Shown in pieces: positions 45,436-56,603 of a DNA stretch of 64,000 nt (the first letter of the stretch is position 1; every line of letters starts with the position of its first letter). Source of the DNA: Microbacterium sp. SS28 (GTDB lineage: Bacteria; Actinomycetota; Actinomycetes; Actinomycetales; Microbacteriaceae); contig NZ_JAKWJP010000002.1 of the NCBI RefSeq assembly GCF_022761035.1, forward strand, positions 434,001 through 498,000, in the 5' to 3' direction. The position numbers and the translations under genes were made by a program. The notes under the pieces were generated by a model, which did not search any database, was not told where the DNA came from, and saw nothing but the letters and a program-made list of their open reading frames with translations.

Positions 45436-48015
45436 GTGGCCGACGCCCAGATTCCCGACAAGCCCGCTCTCGAAGGCCTCGAAGACAAGTGGGATGCCGC
45501 GTGGGAGCAGCAGGGAACGTATCTGTTCGACCGTGCGAAGGCCGCCGAGGTGGGCCGTGCGGGCGTCTACTCCGTCGACACGCCGCCGCCGACGGCATCC
45601 GGAAGCCTGCACATCGGCCACGTCTTCAGCTACACGCACACCGACGTCAAGGTGCGCTTCGAGCGCATGCGCGGCAAGACGGTGTTCTACCCCATGGGGT
45701 GGGATGACAACGGTCTGCCGACCGAGCGCCGCGTGCAGAACTACTACGGCGTGCGCTGCGACCCGAGCCTCGCCTACGTCGCCGACTTCACGCCCCCGTA
45801 CAAGGGCGGCGACAACAAAAGCAGCAAGGCCGCCGACCAGGTGCCGATCAGCCGCCGCAATTTCATCGAGCTGTGCGAGCGGCTCACGGTCGAGGACGAA
45901 AAGCACTTCGAGGCCCTGTGGCGCAAGCTCGGGCTGAGCGTCGACTGGACCCAGACCTATCGCACGATCTCGGACGACACGATCCGCACGAGCCAGCTCG
46001 CGTTCCTGCGCAACCTCGAGCGCGGCGAGGCGTACCAGTCGATGGCGCCGACGCTGTGGGACATCGACTTCCGGTCCGCGATCGCGCAGGCCGAACTCGA
46101 GGACCGCGACCAGCCGGCCGCCTACCACCGCGTCGCGTTCCACAAGGTCGACGGCTCGGGCGACATCCACATCGAGACGACCCGTCCCGAGCTGCTCGCG
46201 GCGTGCGTAGCCCTCGTCGCGCACCCCGACGACGACCGGTACAAGCCGCTCTTCGGCTCGACGGTGCGCACGCCGATCTTCGGCGTCGAGGTGCCCGTGC
46301 TCGCCCACCCGCTCGCGCAGGCCGACAAGGGCTCGGGCATCGCCATGGTCTGCACCTTCGGCGACGTGACCGACATCATCTGGTGGCGCGAGCTCGACCT
46401 GCCCAACCGCACGATCCTCGGCCAGGACGGCCGCATCATCGCCGAGGCGCCCGACGCGCTCGAGACGGATGCCGCCAAGGCCGCATACGCCGAGATCGCG
46501 GGCCTGACCGTCTTCAGCGCCAAGAAGCGCATCGTGGAGCTGCTCCGCGAATCGGGCGAGCTCGAAGGCGACCCCAAGCCCTTCACGCACGCCGTGAAGT
46601 TCTTCGAGAAGGGCGACCGACCCCTCGAGATCGTCTCGACGCGCCAGTGGTACCTGCGCAACGGCGCGCGCGACGCGTCGCTGCGCGACCGCCTCATCGA
46701 GTACGGACGCCAGATCTCGTGGCATCCCGACTTCATGCGCGTGCGCTTCGAGAACTGGACCAACGGCCTCACGGGCGACTGGCTCGTGTCGCGCCAGCGC
46801 TTCTTCGGTGTGCCGATCCCCGTCTGGTACGCACTCGACGAGAACGGCGAGCGGGACTACAGCGAGGTGCTCGTCCCGGCCCTCGAGCAGCTTCCCGTCG
46901 ATCCCTCGACCGACGTGCCGCCGGGCTACCTCCCCGAGCAGCGCGGCGTGCCCGGCGGCTTCGAGGGCGAGAACGACATCTTCGACACGTGGGCGACCTC
47001 GTCTCTCACGCCGCAGCTCGCCGGCGGCTGGGAGCGCGATCCCGAGCTGTGGAACCTCGTGGCCCCGTTCGACCTGCGCCCGCAGGGCCAGGACATCATC
47101 CGCACGTGGCTCTTCTCGACGCTGCTGCGCAGCGCGCTCGAGGACGGTCGCCCACCGTGGTCGGATGCCGCGATCTCGGGTTTCATCGTCGACCCGGACC
47201 GCAAGAAGATGTCGAAGTCGAAGGGCAACGTCGTCACGCCCGCCGACATCCTCGACCAGCACGGCTCGGACGCAGTCCGCTACTGGGCGGCATCGAGCCG
47301 CCTGGGCACGGATGCCGCGTTCGACCCGCAGAACCCGACGCAGATCAAGATCGGCCGTCGCCTGGCGATCAAGGTGCTCAACGCCGCGAAGTTCGTGCTC
47401 TCGTTCCCCGTGCCGGAGGGCGCCGAGGTGACGCACGCGCTCGACGCGTCGATGCTCGCGACCCTCGACGGCGTCGTCCGCGACGCGACGAAGGCGCTCG
47501 AAGCGTACGACCACGCGCGCGCACTCGAGATCGCGGAGTCGTTCTTCTGGACGTTCTGCGACGACTACCTCGAGCTCGTCAAGGAGCGCGCGTACAACCA
47601 GACCGACGTGGGGCAGGCGTCCGCGGCGCTCGCGCTGCGCATCGCCCTCGAGACGCTTCTGCGCCTCTTCGCACCCGTGCTCTCGTTCGCGGCCGAGGAG
47701 TCGTGGTCGTGGTTCCATGACGGCTCTGTGCACGTGGCGGGTTGGCCCGAGCCGCTCGGCATCGACGGCGACCCCGCCGTGCTCGTCGCCCTGAGCGAGG
47801 CCCTCGTCGGCGTCCGCCGTGCCAAGACCGAGGCCAAGGCCTCGCAGAAGACGCCGGTCGCGCGCCTCACGATCGCGGCCCCCGCTGCGTCGGTCGCGGC
47901 GCTCCAGCTCGCGGAGGGCGACCTCAAGGCCGTCGGGCGCATCGCCGAGATCGAATACACGGATGCCGAGACCACGACGGTCTCGGACATCGAACTCGCT
48001 CCTGTGGAGGTGTGA
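45436..48015 (+). CDS. valS: Valine--tRNA ligase
   Basis: An 859-residue class Ia synthetase with HIGH in GSLHIGHVFSY near residue 58, the editing domain, and KMSKS near residue 592. The GTG start has GAGGAG upstream. A TAGAAT element at 45367-45372 may be the -10 box; I see no T-box. It is followed after one base by a small gene that probably shares the transcript. Confidence 0.95.
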   Translation: MADAQIPDKPALEGLEDKWDAAWEQQGTYLFDRAKAAEVGRAGVYSVDTPPPTASGSLHIGHVFSYTHTDVKVRFERMRGKTVFYPMGWDDNGLPTERRVQNYYGVRCDPSLAYVADFTPPYKGGDNKSSKAADQVPISRRNFIELCERLTVEDEKHFEALWRKLGLSVDWTQTYRTISDDTIRTSQLAFLRNLERGEAYQSMAPTLWDIDFRSAIAQAELEDRDQPAAYHRVAFHKVDGSGDIHIETTRPELLAACVALVAHPDDDRYKPLFGSTVRTPIFGVEVPVLAHPLAQADKGSGIAMVCTFGDVTDIIWWRELDLPNRTILGQDGRIIAEAPDALETDAAKAAYAEIAGLTVFSAKKRIVELLRESGELEGDPKPFTHAVKFFEKGDRPLEIVSTRQWYLRNGARDASLRDRLIEYGRQISWHPDFMRVRFENWTNGLTGDWLVSRQRFFGVPIPVWYALDENGERDYSEVLVPALEQLPVDPSTDVPPGYLPEQRGVPGGFEGENDIFDTWATSSLTPQLAGGWERDPELWNLVAPFDLRPQGQDIIRTWLFSTLLRSALEDGRPPWSDAAISGFIVDPDRKKMSKSKGNVVTPADILDQHGSDAVRYWAASSRLGTDAAFDPQNPTQIKIGRRLAIKVLNAAKFVLSFPVPEGAEVTHALDASMLATLDGVVRDATKALEAYDHARALEIAESFFWTFCDDYLELVKERAYNQTDVGQASAALALRIALETLLRLFAPVLSFAAEESWSWFHDGSVHVAGWPEPLGIDGDPAVLVALSEALVGVRRAKTEAKASQKTPVARLTIAAPAASVAALQLAEGDLKAVGRIAEIEYTDAETTTVSDIELAPVEV

Positions 48016-48016
48016 C

Positions 48017-48271
48017 ATGCAACTCGGAACCCGTTGGACCTCCGGCGACACTCCCCCGGCCGCCGTGCCCGCGGCCCTCGTCCGCGGCATCAGCGGCGTC
48101 GACGCCTCGATCCCGTCGGACGAGCTCGGCCAGCCGCGCCCGCGGTGGACGCTCACGTGGCTCGAGGGCCGCCCGATCGCCGAGCTCGACACGGGCGTCA
48201 TCGTCTCGCTCGGCCCCGACGGCGAGGCCGTCGTGGGCCACGACGACGACACGGGGTTCGGCGGGCACTGA
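48017..48271 (+). CDS. Small conserved-looking hypothetical protein
   Basis: An 84-residue soluble protein without a recognised motif; it reads like a small beta-rich domain (RWTLTWLEGRPIAELDTGVIVSL). GGAGG lies six bases before the ATG, and the gene begins one base after the valS stop, so it is probably translated with valS. The function is unknown. Confidence 0.72.
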   Translation: MQLGTRWTSGDTPPAAVPAALVRGISGVDASIPSDELGQPRPRWTLTWLEGRPIAELDTGVIVSLGPDGEAVVGHDDDTGFGGH

Positions 48272-48298
48272 CCGGCGCGCGGCCCCGCCGCGCCTCGA

Positions 48299-48304
48299 TA
48301 GGCT
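48299..48304 (+). promoter_or_regulatory. -10 box of leaderless M3 peptidase promoter
   Basis: TAGGCT lies seven bases before the ATG at 48312. Confidence 0.5.
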
Positions 48305-48311
48305 CGGCGGC

Positions 48312-50378
48312 ATGGTGTCCGAGAACCCCGTGTCCGACAACCCGCTGCTCACCCCGAGCCCGCTCCCGTATCAGCTCCCCGACTACGGCGCGATCCGGCC
48401 GGAGCACTACCTGCCGGCCTTCGAGCACGCCTTCGCGGAGCACAAGAGCGAGATCCGGGCGATCACCTTCGTGCGCTCGATGCCGACGTTCGAGAACACG
48501 CTGGTCGCCCTCGAACGGAGCGGGCGCCTCCTGAGCGAGGTCTCCCGCGCCTTCTACACGGTCTCGTCCGCCGATGCGACGCCCGAGATCCAGAAGGTCG
48601 AAGAGACCCTCGCGCCGCTCATGTCGGCGCACTACGACTCGATCCAGCTCGACGCGCAGCTGTACTGGCGCATCAAGACGCTGCACGACCAGCTCGCCGA
48701 CCTCGACCTCGATCCCGAGCAGCGCTACCTCGTGCAGCGCCACTTCACCGAGAAGACGCAGGCCGGAGCAGGGCTCGACGACGACGCCAAGGCGCGGCTC
48801 ACCGAGATCAACCAGCGCCTGTCGACTCTCACGACGACGTTCGAGAAGAACCTGCTGGGCGACACGAACGATCTCGCCGTCGTCTTCGACAGCGCCGACG
48901 ACCTCGACGGCCTCAGTGAGGGTGAGCTGTCCGCCGCCGCGCAGGCCGCCGCCGATCGCGGCCTCGACGGTTCGTACCTCGTGACGCTGACCCTCTTCAC
49001 GGGGCATCCGTATCTCGCAAGCCTCACGAAGCGCACGAGCCGCAAGCGGATCCTGGATGCCTCGCGCTCACGCGGCTCTCGCGGCAACGCGTTCGACAAC
49101 CGCGACGTGCTGCGCGAGATCGTGCGGCTGCGCGCACAGCGCGCCGAGCTGCTGGGCTATGCGACGCACGCCGAGTTCGTGACCGCCGACGAGACCGCGG
49201 GCTCCCCCGCCGCCGTCCACGACCTGCTCCGCCGGCTCGCCGTCCCCGCCGCGCGGAACGCCCGGCAGGAGCAGGAGGCGCTGCAGGCGATCATCGACGC
49301 GGGTCCCGAGCCCTTCGCCCTCGAGGCGCACGACTGGGCGTTCTACACCGAGAAGGTGCGGCAGGCCGAGTTCGACCTGGATCGCGCCGCGCTGCGCCCC
49401 TGGTTCGAGGCGGAGCGCGTCCTGCAGGACGGCGTCTTCCGCAGCGCGACCGACCTGTACGGCATCACCTTCACCGAGCGCGGCGACCTCAAGGCGTACC
49501 ACCCCGACGCGCGGGTCTTCGAGGTGCACAACGCCGACGGCTCGGCGCTCGGCCTGTTCATCCTCGACCTCTACACGCGCGACACGAAGCGCGGTGGAGC
49601 CTGGATGAATTCGATCGTGTCGCAGTCGGAGCTGCGCGGCACGAAGCCCGTCGTGGTCAACAACCTCAACGTGCCCAAGCCCGCGCCCGGGCGCCCCACC
49701 CTCCTGACGCTCGACGAGGTGACGACGCTCTTCCACGAGTTCGGCCACGCGCTGCACGGACTGTTCGCGACGGTGACCTACCCGCACTTCGCGGGGACCG
49801 CAGTGTTCCGCGACTTCGTCGAGTTCCCCAGCCAGGTCAACGAGATGTGGATCTACTGGCCCGAGGTGCTCGGGGGCTACGCCCGCCACATCGAGACGGA
49901 TGCCCCGCTCCCGGCGGAGGTCATCGAGAAGCTCGCGGCGTCCGAGACCTTCAATCAAGGGTTCGCGACGAGCGAGTACCTCGCCGCCTCGTGGCTCGAC
50001 CAAGCCTGGCACTCGCTCACGGCGGAGGCCGCTGCGGGCGACGTCGAGGTCGCCGAGTTCGAGGCATCCGCTCTCGCCGACATCGGACTCGACAATCCCG
50101 TCGTCCCGACGCGCTACTCCTCGACGTACTTCGCGCACGTCTTCTCGGGCGGCTACAGCGCCGGCTACTACTCCTACATCTGGAGCGAGGTGCTCGACGC
50201 CGACACGGTCGAGTGGTTCCGTGAGAACGGCGGTCTCACCCGCAGCAACGGCGACCGCTTCCGTGAGCGCCTGCTCGGCGTGGGCGGCTCGAAGGATCCG
50301 CTCGAGGCGTACCGCGATTTCCGGGGACGGGATGCCGAGATCGGCCCGCTCCTCGCGCGCCGAGGTCTCACCGACTGA
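48312..50378 (+). CDS. M3 family metallopeptidase (oligopeptidase/Dcp type)
   Basis: A 688-residue thimet-oligopeptidase-fold peptidase. The zinc motif HEFGH is near residue 475 (TLFHEFGHALHGLF), and the third ligand glutamate region and YSSTYFAHVFSGGYSAGYYSY near residue 600 are typical of the Dcp/OpdA group. It trims short peptides in the cytoplasm, as no signal peptide is visible. Confidence 0.93.
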   Translation: MVSENPVSDNPLLTPSPLPYQLPDYGAIRPEHYLPAFEHAFAEHKSEIRAITFVRSMPTFENTLVALERSGRLLSEVSRAFYTVSSADATPEIQKVEETLAPLMSAHYDSIQLDAQLYWRIKTLHDQLADLDLDPEQRYLVQRHFTEKTQAGAGLDDDAKARLTEINQRLSTLTTTFEKNLLGDTNDLAVVFDSADDLDGLSEGELSAAAQAAADRGLDGSYLVTLTLFTGHPYLASLTKRTSRKRILDASRSRGSRGNAFDNRDVLREIVRLRAQRAELLGYATHAEFVTADETAGSPAAVHDLLRRLAVPAARNARQEQEALQAIIDAGPEPFALEAHDWAFYTEKVRQAEFDLDRAALRPWFEAERVLQDGVFRSATDLYGITFTERGDLKAYHPDARVFEVHNADGSALGLFILDLYTRDTKRGGAWMNSIVSQSELRGTKPVVVNNLNVPKPAPGRPTLLTLDEVTTLFHEFGHALHGLFATVTYPHFAGTAVFRDFVEFPSQVNEMWIYWPEVLGGYARHIETDAPLPAEVIEKLAASETFNQGFATSEYLAASWLDQAWHSLTAEAAAGDVEVAEFEASALADIGLDNPVVPTRYSSTYFAHVFSGGYSAGYYSYIWSEVLDADTVEWFRENGGLTRSNGDRFRERLLGVGGSKDPLEAYRDFRGRDAEIGPLLARRGLTD

Positions 50379-50396
50379 GGTCGGCCGGCCTGCGGC

Positions 50397-51665
<1,269 letters not shown>

Positions 51666-51802
51666 GAGGCTCTCCTCTTCGCTGACCGGCGGACGCGCCG
51701 GGATGACTTCGAGCCTAACCTCTGGCGCGGACAACCGGCGGGATTGCGACGCCGGGTGTGGAAGGTGCGCGGAATGTCCGCTCCCAGCGGAAACCGGGAC
51801 GC

Positions 51803-51843
51803 GAGAAGGCCCCGGCGTCCTCCAGGGATGCCGGGGCCTTCTC
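51803..51843 (-). terminator. Terminator downstream of clpP2
   Basis: GAGAAGGCCCCGGC and GCCGGGGCCTTCTC form a perfect 14-pair stem with a 13-base loop, eight bases after the clpP2 stop codon. Confidence 0.72.
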
Positions 51844-51851
51844 GTACGCGA

Positions 51852-52535
51852 CTAGCGCGCGATCGCCGCCTGCCCGCGCTTGCGGGTCGTGAGCACCTGG
51901 TCGACGAGACCGTAGGTGACGGCCTCCTCGGACGAGATGATCTTGTCGCGGTCGATGTCCTTGTTGACCTCTTCGACGGACTTGTGCGAGTGCTTCGACA
52001 GCGTCTCCTCGAGCCACGTGCGCATGCGCAGGATCTCGGCCGCCTGGATCTCGATGTCGGACGCCTGGCCGTGGCCCGCCTCGCCCATCGCGGGCTGGTG
52101 GATCAGGATCCGCGCGTTCGGCAGCGCGAGGCGCTTGCCGGGCGCGCCCGCCGCGAGGAGCACGGCCGCCGCCGAGGCCGCCTGTCCGAGGACGACGGTC
52201 TGGATCTGCGGCGAGACGTACTGCATCGTGTCGTAGATCGCCGTCATGGCCGTGAACGAGCCGCCGGGCGAGTTGATGTACATGATGATGTCGCGGTCGG
52301 GGTCCTGGCTCTCGAGCACGAGCAGCTGCGCCATGACGTCGTCCGCCGACGCGTCGTCGACCTGGACGCCCAGGAAGATGACGCGGTCTTCGAACAGCTT
52401 GTTGTACGGGTCCTGGCGCTTGTAGCCGTAGGCCGTCCGCTCTTCGAACTGAGGCAGGATGTAGCGGCTCCCGGGGGCCTGGACTCCGGGGAATGCGAGA
52501 CCCTGGGGCGAGGCGCCGAAGGTGGGGGTTTCCAT
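51852..52535 (-). CDS. clpP2: ATP-dependent Clp protease proteolytic subunit (ClpP2)
   Basis: A 227-residue serine peptidase subunit. The catalytic serine is in GQAASAAAVLLA, the histidine in ILIHQPAMG, and the aspartate follows near residue 180. The N-terminal 35 residues are longer than in ClpP1. In actinobacteria two ClpP paralogues form a mixed double ring. Its ATG is 35 bases after the clpP1 stop. Confidence 0.94.
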   Translation of the reverse strand: METPTFGASPQGLAFPGVQAPGSRYILPQFEERTAYGYKRQDPYNKLFEDRVIFLGVQVDDASADDVMAQLLVLESQDPDRDIIMYINSPGGSFTAMTAIYDTMQYVSPQIQTVVLGQAASAAAVLLAAGAPGKRLALPNARILIHQPAMGEAGHGQASDIEIQAAEILRMRTWLEETLSKHSHKSVEEVNKDIDRDKIISSEEAVTYGLVDQVLTTRKRGQAAIAR

Positions 52536-52570
52536 GTGTGTCGTTCCTGTCTTTCGCCTTCGGACGCCGG

Positions 52571-53155
52571 TCAGTCGGCGGTTCCGCCGCCGCCGATGAC
52601 GTCGGAGAGGTGTGCGCGGATGTGGTCGACGAAGCCGTATGCGAGGGCCTCTTCAGCGGTGAACCAGCGGTCGCGGTCGCCGTCCTCGTTGATCTGCTCG
52701 ACGGACTTCCCCGTCTGAGCTGCGGTGATCTCGGCGAGACGGTTCTTCATCGAGATGATGAGCTGCGCCTGCGTCTGGATGTCGCTCGAGGTGCCGCCGA
52801 AGCCGCCGTGCGGCTGGTGCAGCAGCACGCGGGCGTTCGGCGTGATGTACCGCTTGCCCTTCGTACCGCTCGTAAGCAGCAACTGGCCCATCGAGGCGGC
52901 CATGCCGATGCCGACGGTGACGATGTCGTTCGGCACGAACTGCATCGTGTCGTAGATCGCCATGCCGGCCGTGATCGAGCCGCCGGGCGAGTTCACGTAG
53001 AGGTAGATGTCCTTCTCGGAGTCCTCGGCGGCGAGCAGGAGGATCTTGGCGCAGATCTCGTTGGCGTTCTCATCACGCACCTCCGAGCCCAGCCAGATGA
53101 TGCGGTCCTTCAGCAGCCTGTCGAAGACGCTCGTCGCGACAAGTGGTTCGGCCAT
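52571..53155 (-). CDS. clpP1: ATP-dependent Clp protease proteolytic subunit (ClpP1)
   Basis: A 194-residue ClpP with catalytic serine in [11 protein letters not shown], histidine in VLLHQPHGG, and the [10 protein letters not shown] oxyanion region. AGGAG precedes the ATG at 53155. It is the first of the clpP1-clpP2 pair. Confidence 0.95.
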   Translation of the reverse strand: MAEPLVATSVFDRLLKDRIIWLGSEVRDENANEICAKILLLAAEDSEKDIYLYVNSPGGSITAGMAIYDTMQFVPNDIVTVGIGMAASMGQLLLTSGTKGKRYITPNARVLLHQPHGGFGGTSSDIQTQAQLIISMKNRLAEITAAQTGKSVEQINEDGDRDRWFTAEEALAYGFVDHIRAHLSDVIGGGGTAD

Positions 53156-53237
53156 GTGACACTCCTGATTCCGTGGTCGTGTCAACGAATCTACCGGCGC
53201 GCCGTGGGCGACCCGGCCGATGTTCGCCCTGGGCAGA

Positions 53238-53729
53238 TCAGCGCGCCGGATCCGCCAGTTCCCGCGCATACCCCGTGACCGAGCGCGTGTAGAGCGGCAG
53301 GTGCGGAGCGAGCGCCGTGAGGGCGACGGATGCCGCGCGCGCGGCATCCCCGGAGGACGCGAGCGCGAGCGAATAGAAGGCCGCGACGGCGTCGTTCAGA
53401 CGGGTGCCGGCGCTCTTCTCGTATTCGGCGCGGAGCATCTCGAGCGACTCCTCGACCTCGCCCAGGTTGCGGATCGTGCTCGCGAGCTGGATGACCGCCC
53501 GCGTGCGCAGCTCACCGTCGAGGCCGCCCGCGAGCGCCGCGCGGTACAGCGGCTCCGCCTCGGCCTCGAGGCCCGCCGAGTCGCGCGCGCCCGCGCGCTC
53601 GAAGAGCGCCCTCGGGTCGTCCGCCGCGCGCTCCGACGCGATCGCGTCGATCACCCGGATGCGCTCGAGGTCGTCGAGCGCCTCGTCGGCCCAGGCGGCC
53701 TCGATGCGGGAATCCCAGTCGTCGGTCAT
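53238..53729 (-). CDS. Tetratricopeptide repeat protein
   Basis: A 163-residue all-helical protein with about three TPR-like helix pairs ([26 protein letters not shown] and [22 protein letters not shown]). It resembles the small TPR proteins found near tig/clp genes in actinobacteria. GAAGGA precedes the ATG. No partner can be inferred from the sequence. Confidence 0.8.
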   Translation of the reverse strand: MTDDWDSRIEAAWADEALDDLERIRVIDAIASERAADDPRALFERAGARDSAGLEAEAEPLYRAALAGGLDGELRTRAVIQLASTIRNLGEVEESLEMLRAEYEKSAGTRLNDAVAAFYSLALASSGDAARAASVALTALAPHLPLYTRSVTGYARELADPAR

Positions 53730-53752
53730 GCCGATCCTTCCGTCGAAAGAAA

Positions 53753-53782
53753 GGGGGACGGATGCCGCAGCATCCGTCCCCC
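53753..53782 (-). terminator. Terminator downstream of tig
   Basis: GGGGGACGGATGC and GCATCCGTCCCCC form a 13-pair stem with a four-base loop, followed on the minus strand by TTTCTTTC. Confidence 0.8.
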
Positions 53783-53801
53783 CATCACCGCGGTGCAGTG
53801 A

Positions 53802-55244
53802 CTACTCCTTGTCGGCAGCGGCCTTCTTCTTGGCCGGTGCACGCTTGGCGGGCGCCTTCTTCGCGGGCGCAGCCTCGACCTCGGCCTCTTCGGCCTCGAT
53901 GATCTCGTCGGCCTCGGCCGCGGCATCCACGATCTCCTCGGCCTCTTCGACGACCTCGTCCTCGTCGTCGACCGCGACGAAGCCCGCCAGGTCGACCACG
54001 GCGCCGTTGGTGTCGACGACCGAGACCTTGCCGAGCGCGACGGCGAGCGCCTTGTTGCGGGCGACCTCGCCGACCATCGCGGGCAGCTGGTTGTTCTCCT
54101 GCAGCGCGTTGACGAAGTCCTGAGGCGCCATGCCGTACTGAGCGGACGACTGGATCAGGTACTGCGTGAGCTCGTCCTGCGAGACCTGGACCTCGAGCTT
54201 CTCGGCGATCGCGTCGAGCAGCATCTGCGTGCGGAACTGCTTCTCGCTGGCCTCGGTGACCTCGGCGCGGTGCACGTCGTCCTCGAGGCGCCCCTCACCC
54301 TCGAGGTGGTTGTGCACCTCGTCCTCGACGAGCTGGGCGGGAACGGGGATCTCGACCTGCTCGAGCAGCTGCTCGATGAGCTTGTCGCGCGCGGCGGCGC
54401 CCTGCGTGAAGACCGACTGCTGGCCGGCGCGCTCCTTGAGACTGTCGCGCAGCTCGGCGATCGTGTCGAACTCGCTCGCGATCTGAGCGAAGTCGTCGTC
54501 GGCGTCGGGAAGCTCGCGCTCCTTGACAGCCGTGACCGACACCGAGACCTCGGCCTCGTCACCGGCGTGGTCGCCGCCGACGAGCTTCGAGCGGAACGTG
54601 GTGTCCTCGCCCGCGGTGAGCGACTCGATCGCCTCGTCGATGCCCTCGAGCAGCTCGCCCGAGCCGACCTCGTACGACACGCCCTCGGCGCGGTCGATCT
54701 CGTTGCCCTCGATTGTCGCGACGAGGTCGAGCTCGACGAAGTCGCCCTTGGCGGCGGGACGGTCGACGGTCACGAGCGTGCCGAAGCGGCCGCGCAGGCG
54801 GTCCAGCTCGGCCTCGATGGCGGCCTCGTCGACCTCGGCGGCGTCGACCGTGACGGTCGTGCCCTCGAAGGCGGGCAGCTCGAACTCGGGGCGCACGTCG
54901 ACCTCGACCTCGATCTGCAGGTCGCCCGAGAAGTCCTTCTCGTTCGGCCATTCGATGACCTCGGCCTTGGGACGGCCCAGCACGCGCAGCTCGTTGTCGC
55001 TGACGGCCTCGCGGTAGAAGACGTCGAGACCCTCGCTCACGGCGTGCTCGATGACGGCCGTGCGGCCGATGCGCTGATCGATGATCGGCGCGGGGACCTT
55101 GCCCTTGCGGAAGCCGGGGATCGACACGTCCTGCGCGATGTGCTCGTACGCGTGCGTGATGCTCGGCTTGAGCTCATCCGGGGTGACCGTGATGTGCAGC
55201 TTCACCCGCGTCGGGCTGAGCTTCTCGACGGTGCTGTTGACCAT
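53802..55244 (-). CDS. tig: Trigger factor
   Basis: A 480-residue ribosome-associated chaperone and prolyl isomerase. The N-terminal ribosome-binding signature FRKGKVPAP is near residue 44, a PPIase domain lies in the middle (about 155-240), and the helical C-terminal domain follows. The last 60 residues are acidic, then Lys/Ala-rich ([14 protein letters not shown]), a tail often seen in actinobacteria. GGAGAA precedes the ATG. Confidence 0.95.
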   Translation of the reverse strand: MVNSTVEKLSPTRVKLHITVTPDELKPSITHAYEHIAQDVSIPGFRKGKVPAPIIDQRIGRTAVIEHAVSEGLDVFYREAVSDNELRVLGRPKAEVIEWPNEKDFSGDLQIEVEVDVRPEFELPAFEGTTVTVDAAEVDEAAIEAELDRLRGRFGTLVTVDRPAAKGDFVELDLVATIEGNEIDRAEGVSYEVGSGELLEGIDEAIESLTAGEDTTFRSKLVGGDHAGDEAEVSVSVTAVKERELPDADDDFAQIASEFDTIAELRDSLKERAGQQSVFTQGAAARDKLIEQLLEQVEIPVPAQLVEDEVHNHLEGEGRLEDDVHRAEVTEASEKQFRTQMLLDAIAEKLEVQVSQDELTQYLIQSSAQYGMAPQDFVNALQENNQLPAMVGEVARNKALAVALGKVSVVDTNGAVVDLAGFVAVDDEDEVVEEAEEIVDAAAEADEIIEAEEAEVEAAPAKKAPAKRAPAKKKAAADKE

Positions 55245-55324
55245 GCCTGTTCGTTCTCCTCGTCTTGACCGCGCGCGTGCGCGGCGCTGAAGGTGTGGGT
55301 CTCTGAGTTTCGGGGGCCGTGATG

Positions 55325-55398
55325 TCGGGGCGACAGGATTTGAACCTGCGGCCTCCCGCTCCCAAAGCGGGCGCTCTACCAAGCTGAGCTACGCCCCG
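55325..55398 (-). tRNA. tRNA-Pro(TGG)
   Basis: A 74-base cloverleaf starting CGGGGCG. The anticodon stem CCCGC/GCGGG carries loop TTTGGGA, giving anticodon TGG (proline). The discriminator is A and CCA is not encoded. It lies 80 bases upstream of tig on the same strand. Confidence 0.96.
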
Positions 55399-55552
55399 GG
55401 CGGATGCATACGCGCGCGTACGCCGAACGGCCCCGAGAAGTCTAGCCGACACACGTGGGCATCGCCTGAGCGGCGGCGCGATCGGCAGGGTGTTGACTTC
55501 CCATGAGGATGGTGGGACCTTCCAGACGGGAAATTCCATGAAGGGGGAAGCG

Positions 55553-56458
55553 ATGGCTGGAACGGGCTCCCGTCCGAACTACGAGCATCGTCGACGGATG
55601 CATCCGCGGCGGCCGCAGACGACGCTCGCCGAGCGTTGGGCGCTCGTCGACGGCATCGACGTCTTCTACCGCGAATCGGTCAATCCCCCCGCCGCCCGGG
55701 TCATGATGCACGTCCACGGCTTCGGGCTGTCGGGCCGCTATCTGCTGCCGACGGCGGAGCGGCTCGCGGACGAGTTCCACACCCTCGTGCCCGATCTGCC
55801 CGGCTTCGGACGCAGCGGCAAGGCTCCCAACGCTCTCGACGTGCCCGACCTCGCGCACGCCGCGGCGCGATTCCTCGACGAGCGGGGCATCGAGAAGGCG
55901 ACGCTCGTGGGCAACTCGATGGGATGCCCAGTCATCTGCGAGTTCGCCCACCACTACCCTGATCGGATCGAGCGCGCCGTGCTCGTCTCCCCCGCGGGCG
56001 GGATCCACAATCAGCCACTTGCGCGGGCCATCGGACAGCTCAGCAAGGACGGCGGCCGCGAACCCGTCAAGATGGTCGGCGTCGCGACCCCCGACTACCT
56101 GCGGTTCGGCATCCCGAGCACCTTCAAGATGTTCAAGGCGCTCACGCAGTATCCGACGCTGCAGCGACTCCTCGAGCTGCACCTTCCGACTCTCGTCGTC
56201 CTCGGCGAGCGCGACCCCCTGCTGCCGGGCTCCGCGCGGGTTCAGGAGGTCGCGTCGCAGACCGACAGCCACGTCCTCATCGTGCGGATGGAGGGTGCGG
56301 CGCACGCGATCAACTTCAGCCATCCGGACGAGCTCGCCCACGTCATCCGTCTCTTCATGGACGACAAGCCGATGGTCGACCACAGCGACGGGATGCAGCA
56401 CACCCAGATCTACGAAGTGCACCGAGGAGTGAACCACCCGCCCGTCCAGGAGGACTGA
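55553..56458 (+). CDS. Alpha/beta hydrolase
   Basis: A 301-residue alpha/beta hydrolase. The nucleophile elbow is GNSMG near residue 119, and the catalytic histidine is probably in GAAHAINFSHP near residue 249. Substrate is unknown; the family includes esterases and C-C bond hydrolases. The ATG at 55553 is chosen because AGGGGGA lies four bases upstream; an earlier in-frame ATG at 55538 would add five residues. Confidence 0.88.
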   Translation: MAGTGSRPNYEHRRRMHPRRPQTTLAERWALVDGIDVFYRESVNPPAARVMMHVHGFGLSGRYLLPTAERLADEFHTLVPDLPGFGRSGKAPNALDVPDLAHAAARFLDERGIEKATLVGNSMGCPVICEFAHHYPDRIERAVLVSPAGGIHNQPLARAIGQLSKDGGREPVKMVGVATPDYLRFGIPSTFKMFKALTQYPTLQRLLELHLPTLVVLGERDPLLPGSARVQEVASQTDSHVLIVRMEGAAHAINFSHPDELAHVIRLFMDDKPMVDHSDGMQHTQIYEVHRGVNHPPVQED

Positions 56459-56529
56459 TGCGGTGTATTAGACTCGTCCGGTGCGCTCAGCGCATGCGGA
56501 GCGGCTGTTCTCGAGACAGCTGATTTTCC

Positions 56530-56603
56530 GGGGCTGTAGCTTAGTGGTAAAGCCTTAGTCTTCCAAACTAATGATGCGGGTTCGATTCCCGTCAGCCCCT
56601 CCA
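56530..56603 (+). tRNA. tRNA-Gly(TCC) with encoded CCA
   Basis: GGGGCTG pairs with CAGCCCC. The anticodon stem TTAGT/ACTAA carries loop CTTCCAA, giving anticodon TCC (glycine). The discriminator is T and CCA is encoded at 56601-56603, unlike the other tRNAs in the window. The 3' end from the T-loop onward is duplicated 157 bp downstream. Confidence 0.95.

Noticed and set aside
45400..48252. A 950-codon frame antisense to valS
   Set aside because: Antisense shadow; valS has clear motifs and a ribosome binding site.
55480..55552. TTGACT and the GGACCTTCC/GGGAAATTCC pair as a promoter with an operator
   Set aside because: No acceptable -10 box at the right distance and the inverted repeat is imperfect.
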